Shown: positions 25,241 to 31,279 of the stretch, piece by piece
Numbering within the stretch: position 1 is the stretch's first letter
Layout: the number at the start of each line of letters is the position of its first letter
Origin: Burkholderiales bacterium
GTDB lineage: Bacteria > Pseudomonadota > Gammaproteobacteria > Burkholderiales > JAEUOS01
Assembly (NCBI GenBank): GCA_947456845.1
Contig: CANGUJ010000003.1
Coordinates: 1-33,204 of the forward strand
Direction: 5' to 3'
DNA: 33,204 nt
Translations under genes and position numbers: made by a program
The notes under the pieces: generated by a model
Databases searched by the model: none
What the model was told of the DNA's origin: nothing
What the model saw: the letters and a program-made list of their open reading frames with translations, nothing else

Positions 25241-25474
25241 AAAAATGGCCAAGCAAGAAGCGCGCCCTTTTGGGGTTGCTTGTTTCGCGAAAACTTCATG
25301 CATACGCCGGGACAGCTGAGAGTCCGCCGGGCGTATTTTCTTCAACGCGCGCTTCCGGCGGAAGGATGACGTCGATCCCGGCTTGGCAGCGCAACCGGTG
25401 CATGCCTGCCGGAAGGGCCGCAGTGGCCGGTTGCGCCGGACTGCTGCTCGGGTCCGCCGTGCCGGCCCGCAGGA

Positions 25475-25831
25475 TCACGCGGCGCTGCGACGCTCGACGA
25501 CAATGCCCACCTGTTTTGCGGAGGGCAGGATGCCCAGCTTAGCGACCGACAGGCGCACGTACGGAGTCCTGAACTCGGCGATGATGCCGCGCGCCAGATG
25601 GTCGGCCATGCGCTCAAGCAGCTTGAAGTGATGTGTGTCGCATTCATGCTTGACGTAGTCTGCTATCGCCGCATAGTTGACGGTGTCGGCTAGCTTGTCA
25701 CTGGTGAATACGGCCTGGCCGGGGATGGCAAGTTCGATATTGAACTCCAGCTGCTGGGCGGCCTCGCGTTCGCGGGGATAGTGTCCGACGATGGTCGAGA
25801 CCGCGAGGTTGCGGATGAATATCAGGTCCAT
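25475..25831 (-). CDS. folB: Dihydroneopterin aldolase
   Basis: A 118-residue FolB. It shows GHYPREREAAQQLEFNIEL (16-34) with the conserved glutamate region, DTVNYAAIADYV (49-60), HFKLLERMADHLA (68-80) and Lys98 in SVAKLGIL, the position of the catalytic lysine of the family (usually K-P-G). It converts 7,8-dihydroneopterin to 6-hydroxymethyl-dihydropterin in folate synthesis, and works as an oligomer. It is divergent from plsY with a 43-bp gap, an arrangement common in proteobacteria. Confidence 0.93.
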   Translation of the reverse strand: MDLIFIRNLAVSTIVGHYPREREAAQQLEFNIELAIPGQAVFTSDKLADTVNYAAIADYVKHECDTHHFKLLERMADHLARGIIAEFRTPYVRLSVAKLGILPSAKQVGIVVERRSAA

Positions 25832-25874
25832 GTTGCTAGAATTCGGGTGTGTATGGCGATTCTAGAAGAAAGAC

Positions 25875-26483
25875 ATGGCGAGCCTCTTGTTCGGCGTCAT
25901 TGCCTATTTGATCGGTTCCATATCATTCGCGGTGATTGTCAGCCGCGCATTCGGGCTTTCCGATCCGCGGACATATGGTTCAAAGAACCCTGGAGCGACC
26001 AACGTCCTGCGTTCTGGCAGCAAGGCGGCGGCAGTGCTGACACTGGCGGGCGATGCGCTCAAGGGATGGGTGGCTGTCGTACTCGCACAAACCTATGCGG
26101 CGCGCTACGGCGTAGCCGAAAGTGGTATTGCCCTTGTGGCTGTCGCGTCCTTTCTCGGACACCTCTATCCGGTGTTTTTCCGTTTTCAGGGTGGCAAGGG
26201 GGTAGCCACCGCGCTCGGCATACTCGTTGCCCTTGACCTCTGGCTGGGTCTGGCCACCTTGGCTACCTGGCTCATCATTGCGTTCTTCTTTCGCTACTCT
26301 TCGCTGGCGGCGTTGGTATCTGCCGTTTTCGCGCCGTTTTACTACGCCATGTTCTGGTCCGTTGATCTCATCACTCTCGCCATCGGCGCCATGTCTTTGA
26401 TGTTGGTCTGGCGCCACCGGGACAACGTGGAAAAACTTCTGGCCGGTACCGAATCACGTCTGGGGGTCAAAGCCAAGGGCTGA
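25875..26483 (+). CDS. plsY: Acyl-phosphate:glycerol-3-phosphate acyltransferase
   Basis: A 202-residue integral membrane protein with about five hydrophobic segments (near 1-25, 50-75, 85-105, 112-135 and 140-175). The three PlsY loop motifs are present: GSKNPGATNVLR (about 35-46), FRFQGGKGVATALG (about 102-115) and the C-terminal WRHRDNVEKLLAGTE. It transfers an acyl group from acyl-phosphate to glycerol-3-phosphate, the first step of phospholipid synthesis, in the inner membrane. It is divergent from folB and convergent with tsaD. Confidence 0.95.
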   Translation: MASLLFGVIAYLIGSISFAVIVSRAFGLSDPRTYGSKNPGATNVLRSGSKAAAVLTLAGDALKGWVAVVLAQTYAARYGVAESGIALVAVASFLGHLYPVFFRFQGGKGVATALGILVALDLWLGLATLATWLIIAFFFRYSSLAALVSAVFAPFYYAMFWSVDLITLAIGAMSLMLVWRHRDNVEKLLAGTESRLGVKAKG

Positions 26484-26528
26484 GGGTGTCGATGGCTAGC
26501 TGATGCTCAAGGCAAGACGATGCAGCGG

Positions 26529-27587
26529 TCAGCTCGGGGTGCCGGATTGGCGTGATGGAGTCGCCAGATCGGCGAGGTTCCACCGCGGCTTGATTTCGAA
26601 TCCGAGGCTCTGCGCATCGCCGGAGGCGGCGCGGCAGGCGCCCGCGTACGCGATCATGGCGCCATTGTCGGTGCACAGCTCGAGTTCGGGATAGAACACG
26701 TCGAACCCGTCGAGGGACGCGCTCGCGTCCAGACGCGAGCGCAGCGTGCGATTGGCCGACACACCGCCTGCGACCACCAGGCGGGCCAGACCGGTCGACG
26801 TCATTGCCCGGCGCGATTTTGCCACCAGGACGTCGGTGATCGCGTCCTCGACGGCATGCGCGATGTCGGCGCGAACCTGGGTTTCATCGATGCCCGCCCG
26901 AATCAGCGAAAGCACAGCGGTTTTGAGCCCGCTGAAGCTGAAATCGAGGGTGCCGGAGTCAAGCATGGGGCGAGGCAGTTTGAACCGATTCGGCCGCCCC
27001 GTGGCGGCAAGCCGGCTCAATGCAGGACCGCCGGGATAGCCCAGTCCCAGAAGCTTGGCAGTCTTGTCGAACGCTTCCCCTGCTGCGTCATCAACCGATT
27101 CGCCGATCAGCGTGTAGCGCCCAACGCCCTCGACCAGCATCAACTGGGTGTGTCCGCCGGAGACCAGCAGCGCGACAAAGGGAAATTTCGGTGGGCTGCA
27201 TGAAAGCAACGGCGAAAGCAGGTGCCCCTCAAGGTGGTGGACGGCAATCGCGGGAATGCCCAGCCCGTAGGCCAGCGCGGTGGCCGTGCCGGCGCCCACT
27301 AGCAGGGCACCCGCGAGGCCCGGGCCCTGGGTGTACGCAATAGCGCCAAGGTCGGCGACGGTGGTGCCCGCCGACTTCAGCACATGGCCAATCAGCCCAG
27401 GTAAACGCCGGATATGGTCGCGCGAAGCCAGCTCCGGGACGACGCCCCCGTACTCCTCGTGCATGCGGACCTGAGAATGCAGGGCATGCGCGATCAGCCC
27501 GTCGCGAGGCAGCGCCTGACCGAGTGCGTCGTCGTAGAGCGCGACGCCGCTTTCATCGCAGGAGGTTTCGATACCAAGCACGAGCAT
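26529..27587 (-). CDS. tsaD: tRNA N6-threonylcarbamoyladenosine synthase subunit TsaD
   Basis: A 352-residue ASKHA-fold protein starting MLVLGIETSCDESG. The metal-binding motif HHLEGH has His118 and His122 as ligands, LLVSGGHTQL is part of the nucleotide site, and VVAGGVSANRTLR is also present. With TsaB, TsaC and TsaE it transfers threonylcarbamoyl to A37 of ANN-decoding tRNAs. An in-frame ATG at 27602 would add five residues, but the start at 27587 matches the universal family N-terminus. It is divergent from rpsU, as in many proteobacteria. Confidence 0.95.
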   Translation of the reverse strand: MLVLGIETSCDESGVALYDDALGQALPRDGLIAHALHSQVRMHEEYGGVVPELASRDHIRRLPGLIGHVLKSAGTTVADLGAIAYTQGPGLAGALLVGAGTATALAYGLGIPAIAVHHLEGHLLSPLLSCSPPKFPFVALLVSGGHTQLMLVEGVGRYTLIGESVDDAAGEAFDKTAKLLGLGYPGGPALSRLAATGRPNRFKLPRPMLDSGTLDFSFSGLKTAVLSLIRAGIDETQVRADIAHAVEDAITDVLVAKSRRAMTSTGLARLVVAGGVSANRTLRSRLDASASLDGFDVFYPELELCTDNGAMIAYAGACRAASGDAQSLGFEIKPRWNLADLATPSRQSGTPS

Positions 27588-27811
27588 GGAATTGCAGTCC
27601 ATGAAAAGCGGCTAACAACCCGGGGACAGGCGCCTGCGCCGTCTGGCGGAATTCTGATCGCGATAGCGTCGGCATCCTTCCCAGTATACGAGCCCGACCG
27701 GTGCTTACCTCGGGAACACGGGTCGACACGTCTCGCCCGAAGCTGGCCAGAATCAGGTCGGGGGCAGCGCTTGCCCGGAAAAGGCGGCACACAGGACAGC
27801 CCGGGCCGGGC

Positions 27812-27840
27812 TTGCACTCGGGCAGGGATTGCAGTATTAT
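27812..27840 (+). promoter_or_regulatory. Sigma-70 promoter of rpsU
   Basis: TTGCAC (27812-27817) and TATTAT (27835-27840) are separated by exactly 17 bp and lie 30 bp upstream of the rpsU start, with CGGAG (27859-27863) as ribosome-binding site. This is one of the best -35/-10 pairs in the window. Confidence 0.7.
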
Positions 27841-27869
27841 TTAAGGCTATTTAGCGTTCGGAGTTAGCA

Positions 27870-28082
27870 ATGCCCAGTGTCCGCGTCAAGGAAAACGAGC
27901 CTTTCGAGGCGGCGATGCGCCGGTTCAAGCGCACCATCGAAAAGACCGGCCTCTTGACCGAGCTGCGTGCTCGCGAGTTCTACGAGAAACCCACTTCCGA
28001 GCGCAAGCGCAAGCACGCAGCGGCGGTGAAGCGCACCTACAAGCGCCTCAAGAGCCAGCAATTGCCGCCAAAGCTGTACTGA
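27870..28082 (+). CDS. rpsU: 30S ribosomal protein S21
   Basis: A 70-residue, strongly basic protein, MPSVRVKENEPFEAAMRRFKRTIEKTG to KRLKSQQLPPKLY, the standard length and sequence for S21. It binds the small subunit near the 3' end of 16S rRNA and aids initiation. It has its own promoter (27812-27840) and a strong terminator (28103). In many proteobacteria rpsU is followed by yqeY, dnaG and rpoD; here only yqeY follows. Confidence 0.98.
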   Translation: MPSVRVKENEPFEAAMRRFKRTIEKTGLLTELRAREFYEKPTSERKRKHAAAVKRTYKRLKSQQLPPKLY

Positions 28083-28102
28083 TTCGTTCTCCGGCAGTCC
28101 AT

Positions 28103-28136
28103 AAGCCGCGGGCGTGTCTTTCCCCGCGGCTTTTGT
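28103..28136 (+). terminator. Intrinsic terminator of rpsU
   Basis: A perfect 10-bp stem (AAGCCGCGGG / CCCGCGGCTT) with a 10-base loop is followed by a T-rich tail (TTGTCGTTTT). It lies 21 bp after the rpsU stop and before yqeY, so it probably attenuates rather than fully blocks read-through. Confidence 0.85.
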
Positions 28137-28189
28137 CGTTTTGAGCGCTGACCGTGCGCGTTGACAGGGTGTCCCGGAAAGGAAAGCAA

Positions 28190-28636
28190 ATGTCGCTCAA
28201 GCAGCAAATCACCGAAGACATGAAGACGGCCATGCGGGCAAAGGACAGCAAAAAGCTGTCGGCGGTGCGCATGCTTCTGGCTGCATTGAAGCAGGTTGAA
28301 GTTGATAGGCGTATCGAGTTGACCGATGCTGATGTCATATCGATCGTGGAAAAGGAACTCAAGAAGCGCCGCGATTCGATCCAGCAATATCGCGCTGCCA
28401 AGCGCGATGACCTCGCGGACGGCGAGGAATTCGAAGCGTCCGTGCTATCGGCTTATTTGCCGCAGCAGGCCGACGCCGACGAAATCGCCGAGGTGATCGC
28501 CGCGGCAGTCGCGGGGTGCGAGGCGAGCGGCCCCGCCGCTATGGGCAAGGTGATGGCGGCTGTGAAGGCGAAGCTCGCCGGACGGGCCGACATGACCCAG
28601 GTATCGGCTGCAGTCAAGGCACGCTTGGCTGCCTGA
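28190..28636 (+). CDS. yqeY: GatB/YqeY domain-containing protein
   Basis: A 148-residue protein of the YqeY family: MSLKQQITEDMKTAMRAKDSKKLSAVRMLLAALKQVEVD, then VEKELKKRRDSIQQYRAAKRDDLADGEEFEASVLSAYLPQQ and MGKVMAAVKAKLAGRADMTQVSAAVKARL. It resembles the C-terminal tRNA-binding domain of GatB, but its own function is unclear. The ATG at 28190 follows GGAAAGGAAA and matches the family start. It is followed by a terminator whose stem overlaps the end of the convergent DUF192 gene. Confidence 0.93.
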   Translation: MSLKQQITEDMKTAMRAKDSKKLSAVRMLLAALKQVEVDRRIELTDADVISIVEKELKKRRDSIQQYRAAKRDDLADGEEFEASVLSAYLPQQADADEIAEVIAAAVAGCEASGPAAMGKVMAAVKAKLAGRADMTQVSAAVKARLAA

Positions 28637-28644
28637 CATTCTGC

Positions 28645-28677
28645 GCCGGCCGGGCTACTGCGGCGGGCCGGCTTTTT
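28645..28677 (+). terminator. Intrinsic terminator of yqeY, overlapping the convergent DUF192 gene
   Basis: A 7-bp stem (GCCGGCC / GGCCGGC) with a 14-base loop is followed by TTTTT at 28673-28677. The 3' arm and the T-run lie inside the last codons of the DUF192 gene on the opposite strand. Confidence 0.75.
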
Positions 28678-29122
28678 CCAGGCCCGTGATTTTTGCTCCA
28701 GGCTTGATGTTTTTCGACTTGAACCATCCCAGGTTCATCTCCAGAGCGTAGCGGACCGGCTTGACGCTGCAGTGGCTGTTCTCGGTCTGTGGCTGCATGT
28801 CTTCTACATTGAGAATGACGCCGTTGTCGTCTATGAACGCAACCGAAAGCGGCAACAGCGTGTTTTTCATCCACATGCATTGTTTGTCTCGGTCCGGGAA
28901 CACGAACAGCATGCCTTCGTTGGGGCCCATCTTTTCGCGCTGCATCAACCCCTGCATCCTTGTCCCATAGTTCGCCGCGACCTCCGCCTTGATGAGATAC
29001 AGCCCGGCCTGTAGCTGGACAGTAGGCAACGGCGGTTGCCCCTGTGCGGCGGAACCGGCCGCCGCCAGCATGGCAGCGAGGGCGAAAAGACATTGACGCA
29101 CGGCAGAACGACAGTAGCGCAT
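28655..29122 (-). CDS. Exported DUF192 family protein
   Basis: A 155-residue protein with an N-terminal signal peptide (about 1-26, AAAGSAAQG) and a DUF192 domain: AEVAANYGTRMQGLMQREKMGPNEGMLFVFPDRDKQCMWMKNTLLPLSVAFIDDNGVILNVEDMQP, ending with VRYALEMNLGWFKSKNIKPGAKI. These are small periplasmic beta-rich proteins of unknown function found in many bacteria and archaea. It stands alone between yqeY (convergent) and the lysine-rich protein gene. Confidence 0.88.
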   Translation of the reverse strand: MRYCRSAVRQCLFALAAMLAAAGSAAQGQPPLPTVQLQAGLYLIKAEVAANYGTRMQGLMQREKMGPNEGMLFVFPDRDKQCMWMKNTLLPLSVAFIDDNGVILNVEDMQPQTENSHCSVKPVRYALEMNLGWFKSKNIKPGAKITGLEKAGPPQ

Positions 29123-29178
29123 GGCGGACCGTTCAGGAGGAGGCAGCAGCGATTCTAGCCTTGCGAGCGGCGGCGGCG

Positions 29179-29205
29179 AAAAAAAACCGGGCGAAGCGCC
29201 CGGTT
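29179..29205 (-). terminator. Strong intrinsic terminator of the lysine-rich protein gene
   Basis: On the minus strand a perfect 9-bp stem (AACCGGGCG / CGCCCGGTT, plus-strand arms 29185-29193 and 29197-29205) with a 3-base loop is followed by an 8-base T-run. It lies 20 bp after the stop of the 68-residue gene. Confidence 0.92.
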
Positions 29206-29225
29206 CCTGTACGGGGCTGCCTTGA

Positions 29226-29432
29226 TCACTTCTTGTCTTCAGCCTTGGCCTTCTTGGCCTTCTTGGCCTTCTTTTCCTTCTTCTCCTTCTTCTCCTTTTT
29301 CACACTGTCTTTCTTGGCTTCCGCCTTCGGCGCGTCAGCCTTGGGGGCGTCGGCCTTCTTGTCTTGTGCAAAGCCGGAAGTTGAGGCGATGGCGAACATG
29401 CCGGCGATCAGAACGGACAGGAGCTTGCTCAT
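29226..29432 (-). CDS. Small exported lysine/alanine-rich protein
   Basis: A 68-residue protein with a clear signal peptide (residues 1-22, cleavage near GFA-QDK). The mature part of about 46 residues is almost only Lys, Ala, Glu, Asp and Pro, in repeats such as KADAP (twice), KKEKKE and KKAKK; it has no Cys or aromatic residues. It has a good ribosome-binding site (AAAGGAAA) and a very strong terminator, so it is probably a real, well-expressed gene. The tail resembles histone-H1-like basic domains, but the signal peptide points to the periplasm. Function is unknown; binding to an anionic polymer or the cell envelope is one possibility. Confidence 0.8.
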   Translation of the reverse strand: MSKLLSVLIAGMFAIASTSGFAQDKKADAPKADAPKAEAKKDSVKKEKKEKKEKKAKKAKKAKAEDKK

Positions 29433-29618
29433 GATGCTTTCCTTTTCGAAGGGTTTGGGGCGACGAGTGTGCGACCTCCTCGGTCTTTGAGTGTAACGCG
29501 GTCTTTACCGGGGGGTTGACAAGCCCGTCACATTATTATCCGTTCAGCGTCGGCCGTGGTAGGTGTAGCCCGCGCACGAGCGGGCGCGGCCCTGCCGGCT
29601 GGCGGGCCCCGCATGCCG

Positions 29619-30218
29619 TCATCGCATTCGCGGCCGTGTCGATTGGCTACGGCGAGGCGCACTCGGCATCAGGCCAGCGTCGACTGCGCGCCACTGACCA
29701 GGTGCTATGCCGTCGAGGCAGTAAGGACCTATCGCCATGCGCACCAGGCGCAAGGTAGGCAAGCCGACCATGGCGGTCATGCGGCGGACCTGGCGGTTTT
29801 TTCCCTCCACCAGCGTGATTTCCAGCCAGGCGGTCGGAATCGATTTGCGAAAGCGAATTGGCGGAACGCGCGGCCACAGGTCTTGGGGTTCCTCGATCTG
29901 CCGCACCCCGCACGGCCGGGTCACGAAGTCTCCCAGGTCAAGCCCACGGCGCATGGTGGCCAAGGCATCTTCGCCGGGTACGCCCTCCACCTGGGCGCGA
30001 TAGATCTTGGCTAGTTTCGAGGCTGGATTCGCGATGGCGTGCTGAAGGGCGCCATGTGCGGTCAGCAGAAGTAAGCCCTCGCTATCAGTATCCAGCCTGC
30101 CAGCAGCATAAATCCCGGGGATTCTAATGAAATCGGCGAGCGTGGGATGGCGTTCGTGCGGGGAGAACTGGCTGACGACGCCAAACGGTTTGTTGAAAGC
30201 GACTAGCCCGTACGTCAA
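29619..30218 (-). CDS. rluE: 23S rRNA pseudouridine synthase RluE-like
   Basis: A 199-residue RsuA/RluE-type pseudouridine synthase without an S4 domain. The catalytic motif GRLDTDSEGLLLLT has Asp43 as nucleophile. FNKPFGVVSQFSP (8-20), KIYRAQVEGVP and EGKNRQVRRMTAMVGLPTLRLVRMAIG complete the fold. It closely parallels E. coli RluE, which modifies U2457 of 23S rRNA. Translation appears to start at TTG (30218), since no ATG precedes the conserved FNKP motif. The last 15 residues are a basic tail. Confidence 0.9.
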   Translation of the reverse strand: MTYGLVAFNKPFGVVSQFSPHERHPTLADFIRIPGIYAAGRLDTDSEGLLLLTAHGALQHAIANPASKLAKIYRAQVEGVPGEDALATMRRGLDLGDFVTRPCGVRQIEEPQDLWPRVPPIRFRKSIPTAWLEITLVEGKNRQVRRMTAMVGLPTLRLVRMAIGPYCLDGIAPGQWRAVDAGLMPSAPRRSQSTRPRMR

Positions 30219-30268
30219 GGGATCACCAACCCACAGAAGGGGCGCCGCGACGGTTCAGACGATAAGGT

Positions 30269-30297
30269 GGGTTGCGCCCGGGGCCCAGGCGCAACCC
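30269..30297 (-). terminator. Hairpin downstream of the cold-shock gene
   Basis: A perfect 10-bp inverted repeat (GGGTTGCGCC / GGCGCAACCC) with a 9-base loop lies 17 bp after the csp stop on the minus strand. The stem is strong but the following bases (ACCTTATC) are only weakly T-rich. Confidence 0.55.
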
Positions 30298-30313
30298 CGG
30301 CAGGCGAGCGTAA

Positions 30314-30517
30314 TCAACCGGCCTGGATGTTGGAGGCTTGCTTGCCTTTTTGGCCTTGGGTGACCTCGAACTGCACTTTTTGACCTTCCTTGAGGGTCTT
30401 GAAACCCTGCATATTGATGGCCGAGAAGTGCGCGAACAAGTCTTCGCCGCCATCGTCCGGGGTGATGAATCCGTAACCTTTGGCGTCGTTGAACCACTTA
30501 ACAGTACCAGTTGCCAT
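30314..30517 (-). CDS. Cold-shock protein (CspA family)
   Basis: A 67-residue single cold-shock domain. The RNP1 motif KGYGFITP and the RNP2 region DLFAHFSAI are intact, and KWFNDAKG and LKEGQKVQFEVTQGQKGKQASNI flank them. It binds single-stranded RNA and DNA and acts as an RNA chaperone in the cytosol. It has a promoter and a leader of about 165 bases, as in cold-inducible csp genes. It is divergent from clpS. Confidence 0.95.
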   Translation of the reverse strand: MATGTVKWFNDAKGYGFITPDDGGEDLFAHFSAINMQGFKTLKEGQKVQFEVTQGQKGKQASNIQAG

Positions 30518-30857
30518 AAGAAAACCTCTCGAAGCGAGCGCGCATTGCGCTCATGGGGTTGAACAGGGCCACACAACGCCCGACATCGTTTGCGTTACAA
30601 GGCCGTCCTTCCCCGCTTCTCTGGCGCATCTTTAAGGCCACAACCCGGTATTTCCGGGCGCTACGGCACTGCTTGAACGAAACATTCCGGGTTGTACGGC
30701 TTCCAAATCCGCTAGTCAAGTGATTTCCCTGGCCCCGCGCGTGGTTTGGACCGGATGTTGTATTTTTCACCCACCCGGCTTGGAAACCCTGCAAGAGGGC
30801 CCCATTTCCGTCTCAGAATCAAGTTGCGGAACGGAATCGAATGGATACAATTTCAAG
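30518..30857. other. 340-bp interval between csp and clpS: csp leader and two promoter regions
   Basis: The csp side holds a long leader from about 30684 to 30518 with a small hairpin (CCCGG / CCGGG, 30644-30658). A 9-bp inverted repeat, ACAACCCGG (30640-30648) and CCGGGTTGT (30687-30695), has one arm overlapping the csp -10 element. No promoter for clpS stands out in the right half, and no gene was found. Confidence 0.6.
30691..30719 (-). promoter_or_regulatory. Sigma-70 promoter of the cold-shock gene
   Basis: On the minus strand, TTGACT (30719-30714) and TACAAC (30696-30691) are separated by 17 bp. The predicted start near 30684 gives a leader of about 165 bases before the csp ATG. Confidence 0.7.
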
Positions 30858-31178
30858 ATGGGAAACAACAAGTTCGATTCCGACGGCGGAACCATCCTCG
30901 AGCAGCAGAAGCAGCAGGTCAAGCCGCCGCCGATGTTCAAGGTTCTGCTGTTGAACGACGACTACACCCCGATGGAGTTCGTCGTCGGCACCATCCAGCA
31001 GTTCTTCAACAAGAGCCGCGAGCAGGCCACGCACATCATGCTCAAAGTCCACCGGGAGGGCATGGGGGTATGCGGTATCTATCCCAAGGATGTCGCCGGC
31101 ACCAAGGTCGAACTGGTTACACAGCACGCGCGTGCCCACCAGCATCCGCTCCAGTGCACCATGGAAGAGAACGACTGA
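30858..31178 (+). CDS. clpS: ATP-dependent Clp protease adaptor ClpS
   Basis: A 106-residue adaptor. After a flexible acidic N-terminal stretch (1-25), the ClpS core follows: PPPMFKVLLLNDDYTPMEFVV with the N-degron pocket residues NDDYT and M, then THIMLKVHREGMGVCGIYPKDVAGTKV. It delivers N-end-rule substrates to ClpAP. The ATG at 30858 gives the usual length; the frame is open further upstream but has no family similarity there. It is directly upstream of clpA. Confidence 0.95.
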   Translation: MGNNKFDSDGGTILEQQKQQVKPPPMFKVLLLNDDYTPMEFVVGTIQQFFNKSREQATHIMLKVHREGMGVCGIYPKDVAGTKVELVTQHARAHQHPLQCTMEEND

Positions 31179-31210
31179 AATCGTCGATCTGACAAAGCGC
31201 CACAAAATTT

Positions 31211-31240
31211 TTGGCTGGATCAAAAAGATTTTGGTGTAGA
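31211..31240 (+). promoter_or_regulatory. Candidate promoter for clpA
   Basis: TTGGCT (31211-31216) and TGTAGA (31235-31240) are spaced 18 bp in the 101-bp gap between clpS and clpA. Both hexamers are weak matches; read-through from clpS is also likely. Confidence 0.3.
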
Positions 31241-31279
31241 GTTTGTGAAAGCCGGGGGCTCCGGCGGTTGAGGCTAAAA

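Larger units (their letters stand above)
24944..25474. other. 531-bp non-coding interval between folB and prkA
   Basis: I see no convincing gene here. The prkA-proximal third is A-rich on the plus strand and holds the 13-bp repeats. The middle has three perfect palindromes (25211-25224, 25227-25240, and TTTCGCGAAA at 25283-25292). The folB-proximal part has CTTCCGGCGGAAG (25352-25364) and a 10-bp inverted repeat GCGCAACCGG / CCGGTTGCGC (25389-25398 and 25427-25436). A 137-codon minus-strand ORF at 24886-25299 crosses the repeats and runs into prkA; it is probably chance. The interval presumably holds the prkA operon promoter, but no clear -35/-10 pair or sigma-54 site was found. Confidence 0.6.

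Noticed and set aside
24886..25299. 137-codon minus-strand ORF in the prkA upstream gap
   Set aside because: It runs through 13-bp repeats (not a multiple of three) and overlaps the prkA start; its Cys/Leu-rich stretch is explained by the repeats.
29516..29521. Perfect TTGACA on the plus strand
   Set aside because: No -10 at a suitable distance and no plus-strand gene downstream.
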